Part shown: one piece after another, positions 12,801 to 23,415 of the stretch
Position numbering within the stretch: the first letter of the stretch is position 1
How the letters are laid out: each line of letters begins with the position of its first letter
Assembly: GCA_024449915.1 (NCBI GenBank)
Contig: JAMZAV010001440.1
Location: forward strand, 62,001-126,000
From: Sweltsa coloradensis
Lineage: Eukaryota; Arthropoda; Insecta; Plecoptera; Chloroperlidae
Length of the DNA stretch: 64,000 nt
Reading direction: 5' to 3'
Notes under the pieces: generated by a model
Told to the model about the DNA's origin: nothing
The model's input: the letters and a program-made list of their open reading frames with translations, nothing else
The model's database searches: none
Made by a program: the position numbers and the translations under genes

Positions 12801-15800
12801 TTTAAGTAAAAAATAAAGCTTTAATGAGGAATAAAAGTCCAATCTTTAATGTTAAAGGGTATAAAACAGTAAAATCGATTAATATAAATTTAGGGAAACA
12901 CTTTACAAAAAGAGAAATCACTTATGATTTAAAAAATCAAAAATAAGGTATGTTAAATGATAATTAAAAATAATCTTGGAATTTTATCAAAAACTTTGAC
13001 CGTTATAGCAGGTCAAAGTTTTGCAACTTTCGACTTTAGACACCCCTGGAGGTCAAACGCCCCAGCTGCCAAGTGGCAAACAGGTGGATTATTAGTCGTG
13101 ATTTGTTTCTGAACAAAACTGCTAAAGTGAAAATTAGTTCGAGGGGGGGGGGGGAGGGTCGCTTTCTGAGCACCTAATGGCCTACTATGATAGGCTAGGG
13201 ATGCCTATAAGGTAGGGGGAAGAAAAGGAATGTTACCGGGTACTCAACACATGGCTCACTCACTCGTCTAACAACGACTTTGGCGTTTCCCTGTTATGAA
13301 AACGTTAAAATAACGCTTGTTACAATGCAGTCGCATTTGCATGGTTGAATTCAGTACCTTTTCTCGAGTTGTGAATTTAAATGAAGACGGGCTGAGTGGC
13401 TGACAGCAGTAAACTATAATTCTATTGAAACCTTCGTCAACCTTTCAACTATGATTGGCAACATAAGGGGTCTTCAAAATGACCGTTGTCAAGTGAGGCC
13501 ATAGGTTTCTCCACTGAACTCTCGGCGTGACTACCAATATAGTTGGACATCTGAAAAGGGGCATGCTTTGCACCCTGAGCGTGGGTTTCTGACGATAAAC
13601 TCAATGTGTCTTCTGCTTTCTCACATGCTGTTATTCCAGGGAGACGGCCCCGCGTGTAAGCCGAAGTTCGCTGGTGGGGTGAAGGAAGAGGAGAAGAAGG
13701 AGATACTGAAGATACACAACGAGCTGAGACGAGACATAGCTGAAGGAAAAGAAAATGGACAACCGCCAGCTGCTGACATGATGAAGCTGGTCAGTGAAAT
13801 ACACTAACAAATACATTTAAAAAGTGCTCTGCAAAAGGGGCCTAACTCGAGTTAGGCCCTTTTTGCCGAAAGTTTTAAAAACGTCTTCTCTATTCATTTA
13901 GTATCATACGAGTCATTCGTAGTTGTTTCATCGCACTCCGCCAGGTCTCAGCACATGGCTGACGTTGCTCGAGCGCGCGCAGTCACTGCCGCCTCCATGC
14001 TCAACTTCATGATTATAAACGGCCGTACTGGGTATGTTTAAACATTTTTCCAAAATACAAAATCAACAATAAGGTTGTTTTGACTGATTCACTGAAGTTT
14101 TGGTATTAGTATTAGTAGTTTTAGGGCGCTTTAACAGCTAAGATTATTCGCGCCTCCAAGATAAAACAATTTCTATAAGTGCGAGTTACCACCATGTATA
14201 CTTCTTTCCAGGGGGAGGAACGTAAGGGGAGACGCGGGGGGACTGAAGTTGCTGTTGTAATGAGTGATTTGGGAGATAATGATCAGATTACCTTCTTGCT
14301 AAGTTATAAAACAAATCTTCAACTCACTTAATCTCGGAATGGTTAGTTTTTAGTCAGGCCCTTTTTGCAGAGGACCCATTATTATTGATCCTTTTTGTAT
14401 CTCTGTTTCAAGTTCAACAAAAACAATTGTTCTTCCTCAGATTGGTCATATCACTTTCCTATCCCATGAACAATTCAATTTCAATCCAATTCAATTCAAT
14501 TCAATTTATTAAGACACATATAGATACATTTTTCAAAAGGTATGTTTTTTGTCGCGTAAGTTGGGCAACCACATAAGGAAAATACTTGTTCGTGGTTACC
14601 CTATTACAATAGTAGTCTTTATTAATTAATTTATTATTACTATAGCTAAAGCTAAAAACTATTCTACTTTCTAGTTCTAGTACAAAGAATGTTAATTGTG
14701 TAGTAATAACCATTATTTCAATTATTTAACTTGACATAATATGATGTAGATATAATTTAATTGTATAATTTGACAATGATTATAATTAGTGAAACACATG
14801 AAAAACTTAAAAGTATGTCTAAAAAAGTAACAAACCATCATATTGTACTATTATATGATAACTAATTAATCAAATATGATACAGCTAAATATAGAAATTA
14901 GTAACTTTCGGATCAGCTTTCAGTGAAAATGAAAATGAGAATTCAACTCATCTGCCATACTCAAGAGAAGAGAGGACTTAAACATAATATGATATTAAGG
15001 ATAAGGATCAGGGGAAAAGCGAAGTGAGACACACGTGACATTATAAGGCTATATTTTACTGATTCGTTCTTAGCCATGGTTTTTAAGTTTAATTTTAATT
15101 TTAATCAGTCTTTTTCGAAAACCGTCGGGCTTTGAGAGTTAATATTTCCTCCAGCTTATTAATCGGTAAAGAGTAAATCCACTTGTGTATTTTATTATTG
15201 AAAATAGATATTGAGCTATTTCTTATTTCTGGTGGAACATGGTTATACAATTTTGGACCCAAGAAAGCAACTTGCTTCTGTGATAGAGTTTTGTTTACTC
15301 TTGGAATTATAAGATTGTGTTTATGGTTTTCTCTTGTTAGTGATTGATGAGATATTTTTCTAAGACTGTTAAGATTGGTATGAACAAACTTTAGGAGATT
15401 TTTCGCATACAGCTTTCGAATGTCAAGCATTTTGCTTTCACTGTACAGCAGTAATGTAGGATATTGAAAGTGTTTTTTCATTATTATCTTTAAAATGTGT
15501 TTTTGTATCGCAACGAGGGGTATCAGGTGATTATAATAAGTCCCACCCCAGGCTAAAATTCCATATTCAAGTAGAGATTGCGCTAGAGCATAGTAGATCA
15601 TTTTAAGTGAGGAGAGATTAAGGACGTTTCTAAGTGTGTAATATTTGTACAGAGTGTTCCTTAGTTTTTAGCACACAGATTTAATGTGGCAGTCCCATTT
15701 CATGTGTTGGTCTATAGTCACACCAAGATATTGAGTTTGGTAAACTTTTTCAACTGTTTTGCAGTCACATGCAACTGTAGTGGAGCAGGTATTTGTATGG

Positions 15801-17831
15801 ATTTGGAGGTGGTAGTCGTTTATGGGTTGGTCTGTTTCTGTAGGAGAGAATGCAATGTGAAATGTTTTATCTTCGTTTAGAGTAAGCAAATTTGTATCAA
15901 GCCACAGCTTTATTTTTATCATTTCGCTGTCGGCAATTTCATATGTGGTTTTCCAGTTATCGCTTGAGATGAACAGTGTTGCGACTTATCTAGATAATTT
16001 TTATATATAAAACCAGTTATCTATTATCTTACCTAAATAATTTTAATTTAATTTTAAGTTGTTAACTTTTTCAATTGTCTAGATAAAATAAAGATATCTT
16101 ACCTAAGCTTTTTAAGATGTAAGATAATTTGTTTTATTAAATCGTGATCACGTTAGAAAAATGTAGTGATGAATTACTTTTTAAAATAACTAGTTTACTA
16201 CATTATGATTTTCATAGAATCCGTATATTTGAAAAATGGCATGAAAAGATGGCAAATAAATTAGCTTTTTCTGCGATAGTTATTATCTATTATCTTAGCA
16301 AAATGATCTCGATAATTATTTTAATCTATTATCTTTCAAGATAATGTTTTAACAGTTTATCTTTTATCTTATCTAGATAATTGTTTTGAAGATTATTTTT
16401 ATCTTTATCCAGATAAAAAAATAATCTAGTCACAACACTGCCCATGATTAATCATCTCACTTTCCTGCCCTGTGATTGGCTATCTCACTCTGACCTCTGA
16501 TTGGCCCACAGGTCTGAGACGACGAGCTTGCCACGATAGCTCAGCGATGATTGTCTTTCTCTGTCCTGTGATTGGCTATCTCACTCTGACCTCTGATTGG
16601 TCCAACAGGTCTGGGACGACGAGCTTGCCACAATAGCTCAGCGATGGGCTGACCAATGCACGTTCGGACACGATTCTTGTCGTAAAGTTGAGAAGATGAA
16701 GGTGGGCCAGAACGCGCTGTACACCGGCTCAAGCAACAAAGGAGATTACAAACCTGACTGGAAGAAAACCGTCAAGTCCTGGTACAGTGAGGTGAAGGAC
16801 TGGAAGACAACAAACATTCAACCATTCGTGTAAGACATTTATTTATAGATCTATTGGACTCGACGATGACTTTTTCGTTTAAAATTACAAAATAACACTG
16901 TTAATCTAAAAGATAATCATTGTATAGGAATTGTTCTAAAGTTTATATCAAAAGAAAATAGGTAATACAATAAACATGAACAGAACAGTGCTTGTCCCAT
17001 AAGTATCCTAAAAGTATCCTTTTATCATCGAAGTACATGTTCATCAGGCCAAATTCCACGACTATATTATTTGTAAAGTCAATCAATCGATAAACACGTT
17101 GACTATGATATGTCATTCCCTCTAGAATTTTTAGCTCTTTCTGGTGAACAATATATTGTTCGCTTAGGTCCGGTATTTCAATGTCCAGTCCAGTTAAAGT
17201 GGCAAGAAAATTGAACTGTTACATAACCATATAGCTGTCTGCAAACGGTTCTGCGATATTTTGCAGCGTTCGTTTAAATATCACTAAAACCAGTAATTTC
17301 GTGTGATTTTAATATTGGTGGAAGTCTTTACCCTTCACTTCAACGTAACAATTGATGCGACCAGATGCTAGTAATATGTACCGTAGCATTGTTTTGGGCG
17401 CATAACGGGCGACACTCAACCTTGACTTGATTTCTTTCCTCTGCAGGTTCATCAAAGAAGCCGGTCACTTCACCCAGGTGGTCTGGTCAACGACGGAGAA
17501 GATCGGCTGCGGCTACTCCGTCTACCCGATGAAGAAGAATGGGAAGACTTTGACCGCTAAGCTCTACGTCTGCAACTACGGCCCGGGGGGTAACACGAAG
17601 GGCCGGGCGTTGTACATCAAGGGCAAGGCGTGTTCCGCGTGTCCGGCCAGCACCTACTGTAAAGACGGACTCTGCCGCAGGGACAAACCGAATATCACGA
17701 CCACTCCGATCCCTAGCGTTGTTCTTTTACCGGAGCACCCGACCAGTTGTGCCCGCGACGCAGCCTATTACGAGGGGAAGTGTACGAGTGTCAAGGACAT
17801 TTGCAGCAAGTACAGCAATGTCAAGGGATAG
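6833..17831 (+). CDS. Secreted CAP / antigen-5-like (CRISP family) protein, 4 exons
   Basis: Exons 6833-6949, 13640-13789, 16609-16829 and 17447-17831 join in frame (phases 0, 0, 2) to about 290 residues. Residues 1-23 form a hydrophobic signal peptide ending before QDYCKICENHTMC, the usual mature start of insect antigen 5. Exon 2 carries HNELRR; exon 3 carries VWDDELATIAQRWADQC and VGQN. Exon 4 holds the CAP1 signature GHFTQVVW (about 169-176) and CAP2 signature YVCNYGPGGN (about 203-212). A Cys-rich segment (CSACPASTYCKDGLC) and a Pro/Thr tail with three Cys follow. Splice sites are GTAAGG, GTCAGT and GTAAGA with AG acceptors. Family members are extracellular and often salivary, venom or haemolymph proteins; the role here is unknown. 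Introns 1 and 2 (6.7 and 2.8 kb) are full of transposons. Confidence 0.92.
7540..7925 (+). mobile_element. tRNA-derived SINE-like repeat
   Basis: The first part resembles a tRNA head: an A-box-like GGGCCAAGCTCAGGG at about 7558 and a B-box-like GAGTTCAAATCTC at about 7608. A body follows with the palindromic CCGAGGGTTTTCCTCGG (about 7650), a motif seen in several arthropod SINE bodies, and then a G/C-richer stretch to about 7900. It is a single copy here, so its ends are approximate. It lies in CAP intron 1. Confidence 0.45.
7926..8542. other. CAP intron 1, unremarkable stretch
   Basis: AT-rich intron DNA between a SINE-like repeat and a LINE tail. No exon or RNA gene seen. Confidence 0.4.
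8543..10265 (-). mobile_element. 5'-truncated non-LTR retrotransposon (LINE) with RT domain
   Basis: A 382-codon open frame (10173 down to 9025, minus) encodes the middle and end of a non-LTR reverse transcriptase. FYDMTKAFDTIDH, GVPQGSILGPL and the catalytic YADD are all present, followed by the thumb/C-terminal region ending near LYNKLPENIKT. The endonuclease and the start of RT are missing, so it is 5'-truncated. The 3' UTR runs to a (TTGAAA)n tail at 8543-8570. The long intact frame suggests a fairly young insertion. The clade (jockey/CR1/L2-like) cannot be fixed by eye. It lies antisense in CAP intron 1. Confidence 0.88.
11062..12033 (+). mobile_element. HINE family 5, younger copy nested in an older one
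   Basis: Starts GAAACGAGTGAGCGTAGCG and ends TCACTCGTCCAACAACGACT followed by TTGGCGTTTCCCTAGT. It has the same interior as 3510-4354, including a (GT/GC)n tract, a tRNA-like stretch at about 11595-11672 (minus) and an inverted copy of the 3' end at about 11668-11730. It is inserted at a T-T site in the same family. Confidence 0.75.
12128..13188. mobile_element. Inverted-repeat DNA element (MITE or foldback type)
   Basis: Outer ends CGTTAGGTGACTC and GAGCACCTAATGG are near-complementary and each is followed inward by a C- or G-run. Further in, GGCAGCTGGGGCGTTT (about 12177) pairs with AAACGCCCCAGCTGCC (about 13056). GGCGTTTAGACGGTAGGGGT recurs at about 12186 and 12503. No transposase frame. 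It splits the older HINE at 10388-13292, so it inserted later. Confidence 0.55.
13293..13639. other. End of CAP intron 1
   Basis: 347 bp between the HINE end and CAP exon 2. No gene. The acceptor TTATTCCAG at 13631-13639 is clear. Confidence 0.5.
13945..14030 (+). other. GC-rich exon-like island in CAP intron 2
   Basis: An unusually GC-rich stretch (GCTCGAGCGCGCGCAG and nearby) in AT-rich DNA. It is preceded by CCGCCAG and followed by GTATGTTT, like a small exon with splice sites. One frame is open across it but shows no CAP similarity and adds nothing to the CAP protein. It may be a fragment of another gene or repeat. Confidence 0.2.
14471..15965 (-). mobile_element. Degenerate LINE fragment (RT C-terminal half)
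   Basis: On the minus strand, broken frames (15922-15668 and 15601-15101) encode the end of a non-LTR reverse transcriptase: LWLDTNLLTLNEDKT, QYLGVTID and then LEYGILAWGG, a typical post-palm block. Frameshifts separate the pieces, so it is dead. The 3' tail is an (AATTG)n-like microsatellite preceded by AATAAATTGAA at 14471-14515, close to the tail of the LINE at 8543, so the two are probably related. It sits antisense in CAP intron 2. Confidence 0.75.
15974..16440. mobile_element. Inverted-repeat MITE packed with GATA motifs
   Basis: It begins CAGTGTTGCGACTTATCTAG and ends CTAGTCACAACACTG, giving terminal repeats CAGTGTTG/CAACACTG like those of hAT elements. The interior is saturated with TTATCT and AGATAA, including the palindrome TTATCTAGATAA. 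The 8-bp flanks (GAGATGAA, CCCATGAT) are not a clear duplication, so the superfamily is uncertain. Not coding. It lies in CAP intron 2 just upstream of exon 3. Confidence 0.6.
16455..16649 (+). repeat. 97-bp tandem duplication over the CAP exon 3 acceptor
   Basis: Two near-identical units each carry the 3' end of intron 2 (TGATTGGCTATCTCACTC, GACCTCTGATTGG), an AG acceptor and the first 38 bp of exon 3. The upstream copy would start its exon at 16512 but reads GTC TGA, an immediate stop. The downstream copy (16609) reads GTC TGG and continues into the full exon, so it is the functional one. Confidence 0.85.
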
Positions 17832-18129
17832 TTTTCTGCTTTGTCTTAAACTGCAGTTTACTTTTTCTTAAATTGTTATTCTCTTAAAATCAACACAATA
17901 AGTCATAGATATGTATGGTTATATGGATAGAGTAAAATATATTGTGTGGTACTTACTTTTAAAAATTAGCTTAAAATTCAAATCATGACAAAGGTTAATT
18001 TATTTCTTCCCACCTTCAAATCCGTCTCGTTTACAATTTACTTGCACGTGTCATGAAGAAATATGTAATTGTGAAAAGAACCAATCTTTGTGCCACAGCA
18101 AAGAAGAAATAAAAGGCTATATTATTAAT
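17832..18129 (+). other. 3' flank of the CAP gene
   Basis: About 300 bp after the CAP stop, AT-rich. An AATAAA at about 18107 (GAAGAAATAAAAGGC) could be the polyadenylation signal. No other gene. Confidence 0.4.
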
Positions 18130-18137
18130 GTGGAACA

Positions 18138-18397
18138 CATGGGCGTCTACTTTTCCCCCGCAGGGAATTTGTTAGGGTGTTGTTAATCATGAACTTGTTT
18201 AAACGACTTTGGAGCGGTGGGGGGGGGGGGGGGGTGGGGGGGTTGGTTTTTCTTTGCTGATATATAAAGTTCAGCAGAATTATGACATATGAAAGTGATA
18301 CAAAATGTGTTAAAAACATTATCCATTTTCAAATTACATTTCCATTTTCCAGGGGGGTGCAACTGCACCCCCTTGCACCCCTCTGCGGACGCCCATG
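18138..18397. mobile_element. Short hAT-like MITE with 8-bp target duplication
   Basis: A 260-bp element with terminal inverted repeats CATGGGCGTC/GACGCCCATG, flanked by perfect 8-bp duplications GTGGAACA (18130-18137 and 18398-18405). It has a long G-run (about 18218-18240) and a palindrome around GGGTGCAACTGCACCC. The 8-bp duplication fits hAT (or P) transposases. Peptides read across it are not genes. Confidence 0.85.
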
Positions 18398-18759
18398 GTG
18401 GAACATTTGTAGAATTCAAGTTAAGAAAACACTTCATTGTGCTTCAAAAAATGCAGAGAAAACTTTTATTGAAAAAACAAAACTCCACTGCATAAATACA
18501 ATCGCTACATGGACACAGAATACAAACATATTTAAAAGTTTAACCATATTAAGAATTAAGATTTAAAATACTGCTGTTACTAATTAAACATCAAGATCTA
18601 TTATGATAAACGTTATTTCTGCGTGCCTGTATTATTATTATAAATTCACTCCAATTGTTCACAATTCCAAACGGTTTCACAGGGTACACTACACTTATTA
18701 CATGTTTTTCAAAGATTGACCGATCGTAAGTGAAAGTACGTGAAAAATGGGTTTGCTGT

Positions 18760-18930
18760 GGTCAGCTTGTGTGGGCGTGTCCTTATGAATTTAGCGTGGT
18801 CTGATTGGTTCGAAGCTTGTGTGGGCGTATCTTAGAATAATATGATGTGATCTGATTGGCTCAAAGCTTGTGTGTGCGTGTCTTTATAAATATACTGTCG
18901 TCTGGTTTGTTTAAAGGTAGTGTGTTCGTG
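18760..18930 (-). repeat. CCAAT-bearing tandem repeats downstream of Gr gene A
   Basis: About three to four degenerate units of roughly 60 bp. On the minus strand each contains CCAATCAG and GACACGCCCACACAAGC-like sequence. They lie 40-210 bp past the gene A stop. A similar arrangement follows Gr genes B and C, so this may be an old shared 3' feature. Confidence 0.55.
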
Positions 18931-18970
18931 TCAAGATTCAAGACATATGGACAGTCCCATCTGTCACATT

Positions 18971-20965
18971 TTAATCATCCAAAGTTAAACTATTCGATGA
19001 GTTTTTTGTTGAAGATTGATTCATCTGTATGATGATAACCAGGTAGGTAGCAACACACCCTACAACCTGAAAGCAAAACCTTTATCAGCCTTTATTTTTA
19101 GTTTAGCCATGCAGGTTAAAACTTAAATAAGATTTTATCTAGATTTTACACACATTTATCTGATCTTAAGATTTTAATGTATCAGATCATTTTTGTGGAG
19201 ATATTGTTGACAAAAGACAATTATATTACCGATGTTATTAGGGTGAAGTCTATTGGAAAGAGTCCACAAGCCGAGAACTGAACCTTGTGGTGAAGGACTT
19301 GAACGGACAACGCCAGCATCTGAAATTAACACGGTTGTGTATTGAAGTTTAACTGAAATCACAAACAAGACTTACATATTATACACACATGTAAATAAAA
19401 CCCACCTGATCTCTAAAGCGTGGAGCAGTCTTAGCATTGCTCTGTATCCGGGACACAGTGCGAGCCAGCTCTCCTGCCTAGAATGTGAGAGGGCTTGGTA
19501 CATAATATTTGTAACAATGCTATTCTACAGGGCTACATAATTAGCGCAACCTAGGTTTAAGGTAAAGGTAATTGTTTTAAATGATTTATTTTTCGCTCGT
19601 AATGTGAAGAAATTAGTTTGTTTTTGAACACTTTGTGGTACTTTGAAAGTTGTGCATGACGCCGGCGGTTAATAATTAAATTCCTTGTAAATATCAAGGG
19701 TGTCATACGTGATTTTTTAGGAACACCACTCAATAATATTGTGAATAACAAGGGTGCAAGAGTTGATTCCTGAGGAACACCACTCATTAACTAAGCATAT
19801 TTTGAATAACAAAGGGTGCAAGAGTTGAAACCTGGGGAACACCTTACGTTATGACTTAGGATCTAGGTTCGATGTGACCTACCTGAGACGCCGTCCAGGA
19901 ACAGGAAACCACCATCAACAAGAGCCGCATCACATTGACAGCCATAAAGGCCAGCATTGCGCCCACAATCATATACTTTTCCTTCGGGTTCGGGACATTT
20001 TGAAACAATTTATCGGCGCAAATATAAGTAGCCGTCAATAATTCGAAGAACTTAATCGAAATTCCCAGAAGGTTTTGACTTTGGAATATAGAATTTAACA
20101 TGGTGACTATGTCGAAAAGAATTCTGTGTAACTCAGCTGCATCAAACGTCTCTTCCAAGTTGCTTGATGCCACTAAATTGGTAACGTCTTCACGGACTAT
20201 TAAAAGCTGTGGCTGCGCCATGTTTATCATAGATATTTTATTATTAATAGGTTTGAAAGATAATCTTGATATATTATTTCGAGTCGATCTCTCCTTTACG
20301 AATCCAACATTTTTCTGTTTTGATAAAATACTTTTAAAATCATTATCTTGGATGATGCCTGACATTTTTAATAATTTTTCATGAAAAGCTTTGAATTGGA
20401 TCCCGAGCATAAGTGTTAAGTTATTAAAGAGAAATTCAGGAATGATAGTTGCTATGCCGATAACAAAAAATAAAAAATAAACAAATAAATCCATGTAATG
20501 GAAACTCGAATACGTAGATGCAAGTATAAGCAAAATAGGCAGAATAAGAATCAAGGGAATTTGTTGCAAAAGAATGAAATAATAAAATTTCCTATTCTGT
20601 GCGGAGGAGACGTCAAACGCTTGTCCAAGATATGACATCACTTTCATGACGAGAAGAATCTTCTTCCGGTAAACGATGCACAGTACGTGAGAGTATATGA
20701 CAAGTACGTAGGAGCTGAAGATTCTGAAGTGGTTTGAGGCTTCGATGATAGGAGATTGGTAATATGACTGAACATCTTTGGTGAGTGCCGAAGAGAATGT
20801 GGCTATCAGACTCACGGCTGCCACACACCAGGCCAGGCTGTAGGCTGTAGCCCACTTCGAGTGTTCGTACGTGGTGGTGGAGCCTGAACTAATGATGCGG
20901 TACGGAGCAAGGCCGAACAAGCGATACACTCGTATTAGAGGTCGAATCGCAGAGTTGAAGTCCAT
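18971..20965 (-). CDS. Gustatory receptor (Gr) family protein, gene A, 4 exons
   Basis: Minus-strand exons 20965-19883, 19477-19406, 19319-19230 and 19066-18971, all phase 0, give about 446 residues. Exon 1 (361 codons) starts MDFNSAIRPLIRV and holds several hydrophobic membrane segments, then LHRILFDIVTMLN before the long terminal helices. Exon 2 encodes RIQSNAKTA; exon 3 VQFSACGLFPIDFTLITS; exon 4 VATYLVIIIQM (about 421-430), the insect Gr signature TYhhhhhQF with M at the end. Donors are GTAGGT, GTGGGT and GTAATA. Gr proteins are seven-pass, ligand-gated cation channels of taste neurons; the ligand is unknown. It diverges from gene B, with which it shares exon layout and the MDFNSAI start. 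Confidence 0.93.
19680..19856 (-). repeat. Triplicated RT-motif fragment in Gr A intron 1
   Basis: Three tandem units of about 58 bp. Read on the minus strand each encodes a degraded reverse transcriptase block (SGVPQESTLAPLLF; SGVPKKSRMTPLIF; a third near 19840). This is a shard of a non-LTR element, locally amplified within 30 bp of the exon 1 donor. Related shards lie in intron 1 of Gr E (about 48440-48530) and Gr F (about 59160-59260). Confidence 0.6.
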
Positions 20966-22133
20966 GGTGTCTTCAAGCAGTCAGCAATTCAAGTAATTTT
21001 GATTTAAAAAAAAATTAATGACCATCCAATTCCTTCTAGTTCTTTGAGTTCAATTAAGATTAAAGTTTTCAATTAATAGATTCTAATTGTTATGAACGAT
21101 ATTACTAATTGTTTTTTTCATAACGTTTGCATGTGCAAGTCTTCTCTTGCTTCTAATAGCTTTTCAATAAAACGTTGGATCTTCAGTAGATTTATCAGTA
21201 AGTATCCAGTTTTCTTTAAATATTTTGAGATGTCTTCACTCCTTAGTTGTCACATTTGACTAGAACTGGCTGCTATAGGAAATACTGAATGCAATTGCAT
21301 CCTGCAGGTTCACGAATGCATTTGCTATGCCATTATGGAATTGAAGTAATGTGAAAGACTTAATCTATGATGTTTTAATGAATAAATAAATTCCATTAAT
21401 AAATGATGAACAAACAATGCTGCAGGTTCTAATTGATAACAATGCAGTGTTGGATCTAATCAATAAACCCGATCGGCGGATATAAAGTTCATTACTCACA
21501 CACACGCTCATTACTCTCTTCATTGCTTGTTTGTTGTGTTTTGTAATGCTTTGAAAATTAGTCCATGTCTATAAAATAAAGTCCGATGGGATCCTGATCA
21601 TATGTTAGCTGCTAAATTATTTATTGGTTCACTCGAATTAATTAATATCTCTTATTGATAATTGATCACGTGATGTGCATGCCTTGAATTATTTAACAGT
21701 AAAAAGTTTATTACCTTCAACTGGGACTCGAGCCCAAAGCACGGAAAACTTTTCCTCAACCGACCTGCTAAGTGAAACCCCTTACATTTAAAAAAGTTTA
21801 GTTTAAATTACATTCCACCCCTTATCGTTGGAATAAAAACAAAAATTCCAAATGATAAAACAATCGAATAATTATGATGAATTATTGTTTTGTTGAAGTC
21901 CTATAAAATTATTTTTATTAAGTCCTTCCTAACACGACAATCCAGGCAACCTTGTGTGTGGTCCATATTATTTGGACGCCTGAAAAGGGCAACTTTTACT
22001 TGTTCACGAAAAATGCTTGGACAAGTATTTATTTTATTTAGGCATATTTGTATTTTTTCCTATTAAGATAAAAAGTTATTTTCAAAGGAGGACATAAATA
22101 ATGTTGTGTGTGTGCAATGCAAACACTTTATAA
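20966..22133. other. Intergenic between divergent Gr genes A and B (part 1)
   Basis: AT-rich; it should carry the gene A promoter at its left end. No coding exon seen. A tRNA-like stretch with a B-box-like GGGCTCGAGTCCC occurs on the minus strand at about 21718-21783; it is too degraded to be a tRNA and may be a SINE remnant. Confidence 0.4.
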
Positions 22134-22631
22134 CTAGGAAAACGCTCAGTTGGACGCGTTGTTGAGCGAGGACCGGTACGTGCAACATGACCCAGCTCAT
22201 CCTAAGGCCACACAGTTAGTAACTGGTATTGACATTGTACACTATATACATTCCAAACTTTGATTTACTTATTCACGTCATGCCTTCTAAAGTGTATCTT
22301 TGTATCTTCATGCTCTTCATTTTTTAATCATTTTTCGAATTATGATATTTATAATCTTAGTTTGACGATTTACTGAATTTAGAAATAGGAGAGAATTTGT
22401 ATTATTGACCTGCAATTTCATAACATCGACATTTTTATTTTTTATTTTTTATTTTATTTTTATTTGTTTATACACGATCGGATTTTGTTCAAAACTATAC
22501 AGCACTCACCTAGGTGGTTTTTACTGTGTGAAATTTTCAGGTTCGATCAGAGAACGTTTACGACTGATCGAAAGTCGAAAAAAAAACAGCCTTCGACCAT
22601 AGAGCAGTGAGACTGCTACGCTCGCTCAAAT
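22134..22631 (-). mobile_element. Helentron-like element (HINE), family 4-related
   Basis: On the minus strand it starts TTGAGCGAGCGTAGCAG and ends CCTCGCTCAAC, then hairpin AACGCGTCCAACTGAGCGTT and TTCCTAGT. The 5' TTGAGCGAG pairs with CTCGCTCAA before the hairpin. The hairpin and end are those of family 4, but the 5' motif and interior differ. It abuts the next HINE back to back. Confidence 0.6.
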
Positions 22632-23415
22632 TGGATGAGGAAGCGAATACTCATGTTCATTTATTTTCACACTGTCCCGCTGAAATCAGTTATATAACTG
22701 ACGTGGGTAATCTAATAAATATATTATTAATTTTTATTTATTAAATTATTATTATTTAATGAAATATTTTTTTTATTATTTATTTATAATATTAATATTA
22801 TTTATGAGATATTTTTGATAAGACCTACTTACGCTGAAAAATAGAAGTACTCTCTTCGGGAAAGACATAATAGCGATCTATGGACACGAGTGACTTGAAA
22901 TTTAACTGATTGCAAGTTTGGTACAATCGAAGAAATATTTCTCATAATATCGTACTTTAACGATTTTATTTTTATTTTTAAATGCGATATTTTTGTGATA
23001 TTTGGTCCTATTCTGACCATACGGGTGGGTCTACAATGTTCATATTTAACATGGACATTAAAATAATGGAAATGTAGTGGCTGTAGAAAGAATAAGAAAA
23101 ATTAAGCCAGAATTGATAGAAATAAAGATTTTAACAAGACTTTTGCAGGTGTATAACTAACAAGGTTCTATAGGAATTTTACAATAATCACCTACATTGC
23201 TTAAAAGAAGCAAGTCTTTGGGCTTTGAGATATTAAACATTTTTTGTTAATTGGTATGACCAAAGCAATTGCTACTTTAAAAAAATATTAAATAAAAATA
23301 ACAAGTAAGGAGATCCCACGCATACAAAAAACTTAGTTATCATAGGACAGAAATAGTCAACCAAAAAAGCTCATCCATCGACGCGACTGAAAAAAGCGTT
23401 AGCAATGCTTCCTAG
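22632..23415 (+). mobile_element. Helentron-like element (HINE), family 3
   Basis: Starts TTGGATGAGGAAGCG and ends AGCTCATCCATCGACGCGAC, then GAAAAAAGCGTTAGC and CTTCCTAGT. The interior resembles family 2 (GCGATATTTTTGTGATATTT, TTCTGACCATACGGGTGG) but is diverged and rearranged. No protein. Confidence 0.65.

Larger units (their letters stand above)
10388..13292 (+). mobile_element. HINE family 5, copy interrupted by two later insertions
   Basis: Starts TTAGACGAGTGAGCGCAGCG. The 3' terminus is at about 13244-13292 (CACTCGTCTAACAACGACTT, then GGCGTTTCCCT). Its body is split: 10388-11061, then another HINE (11062-12033), then body resuming at 12034 (AATATTCGTATAAATAATAG), then an inverted-repeat element (about 12128-13188), then the last 100 bp. 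The joined flanks (GATTATT / TAATATTCG) match the uninterrupted sequence inside the younger relative, which supports the nesting. Confidence 0.7.

Noticed and set aside
15974..16440. An 8-bp target duplication proving hAT origin
   Set aside because: The flanking octamers match at only about half the positions, so only the terminal repeats support the call.
18183..18437. Pro-rich and other frames over the G-run
   Set aside because: They lie across a 260-bp MITE with clear ends and are by-products of its poly-G tract.
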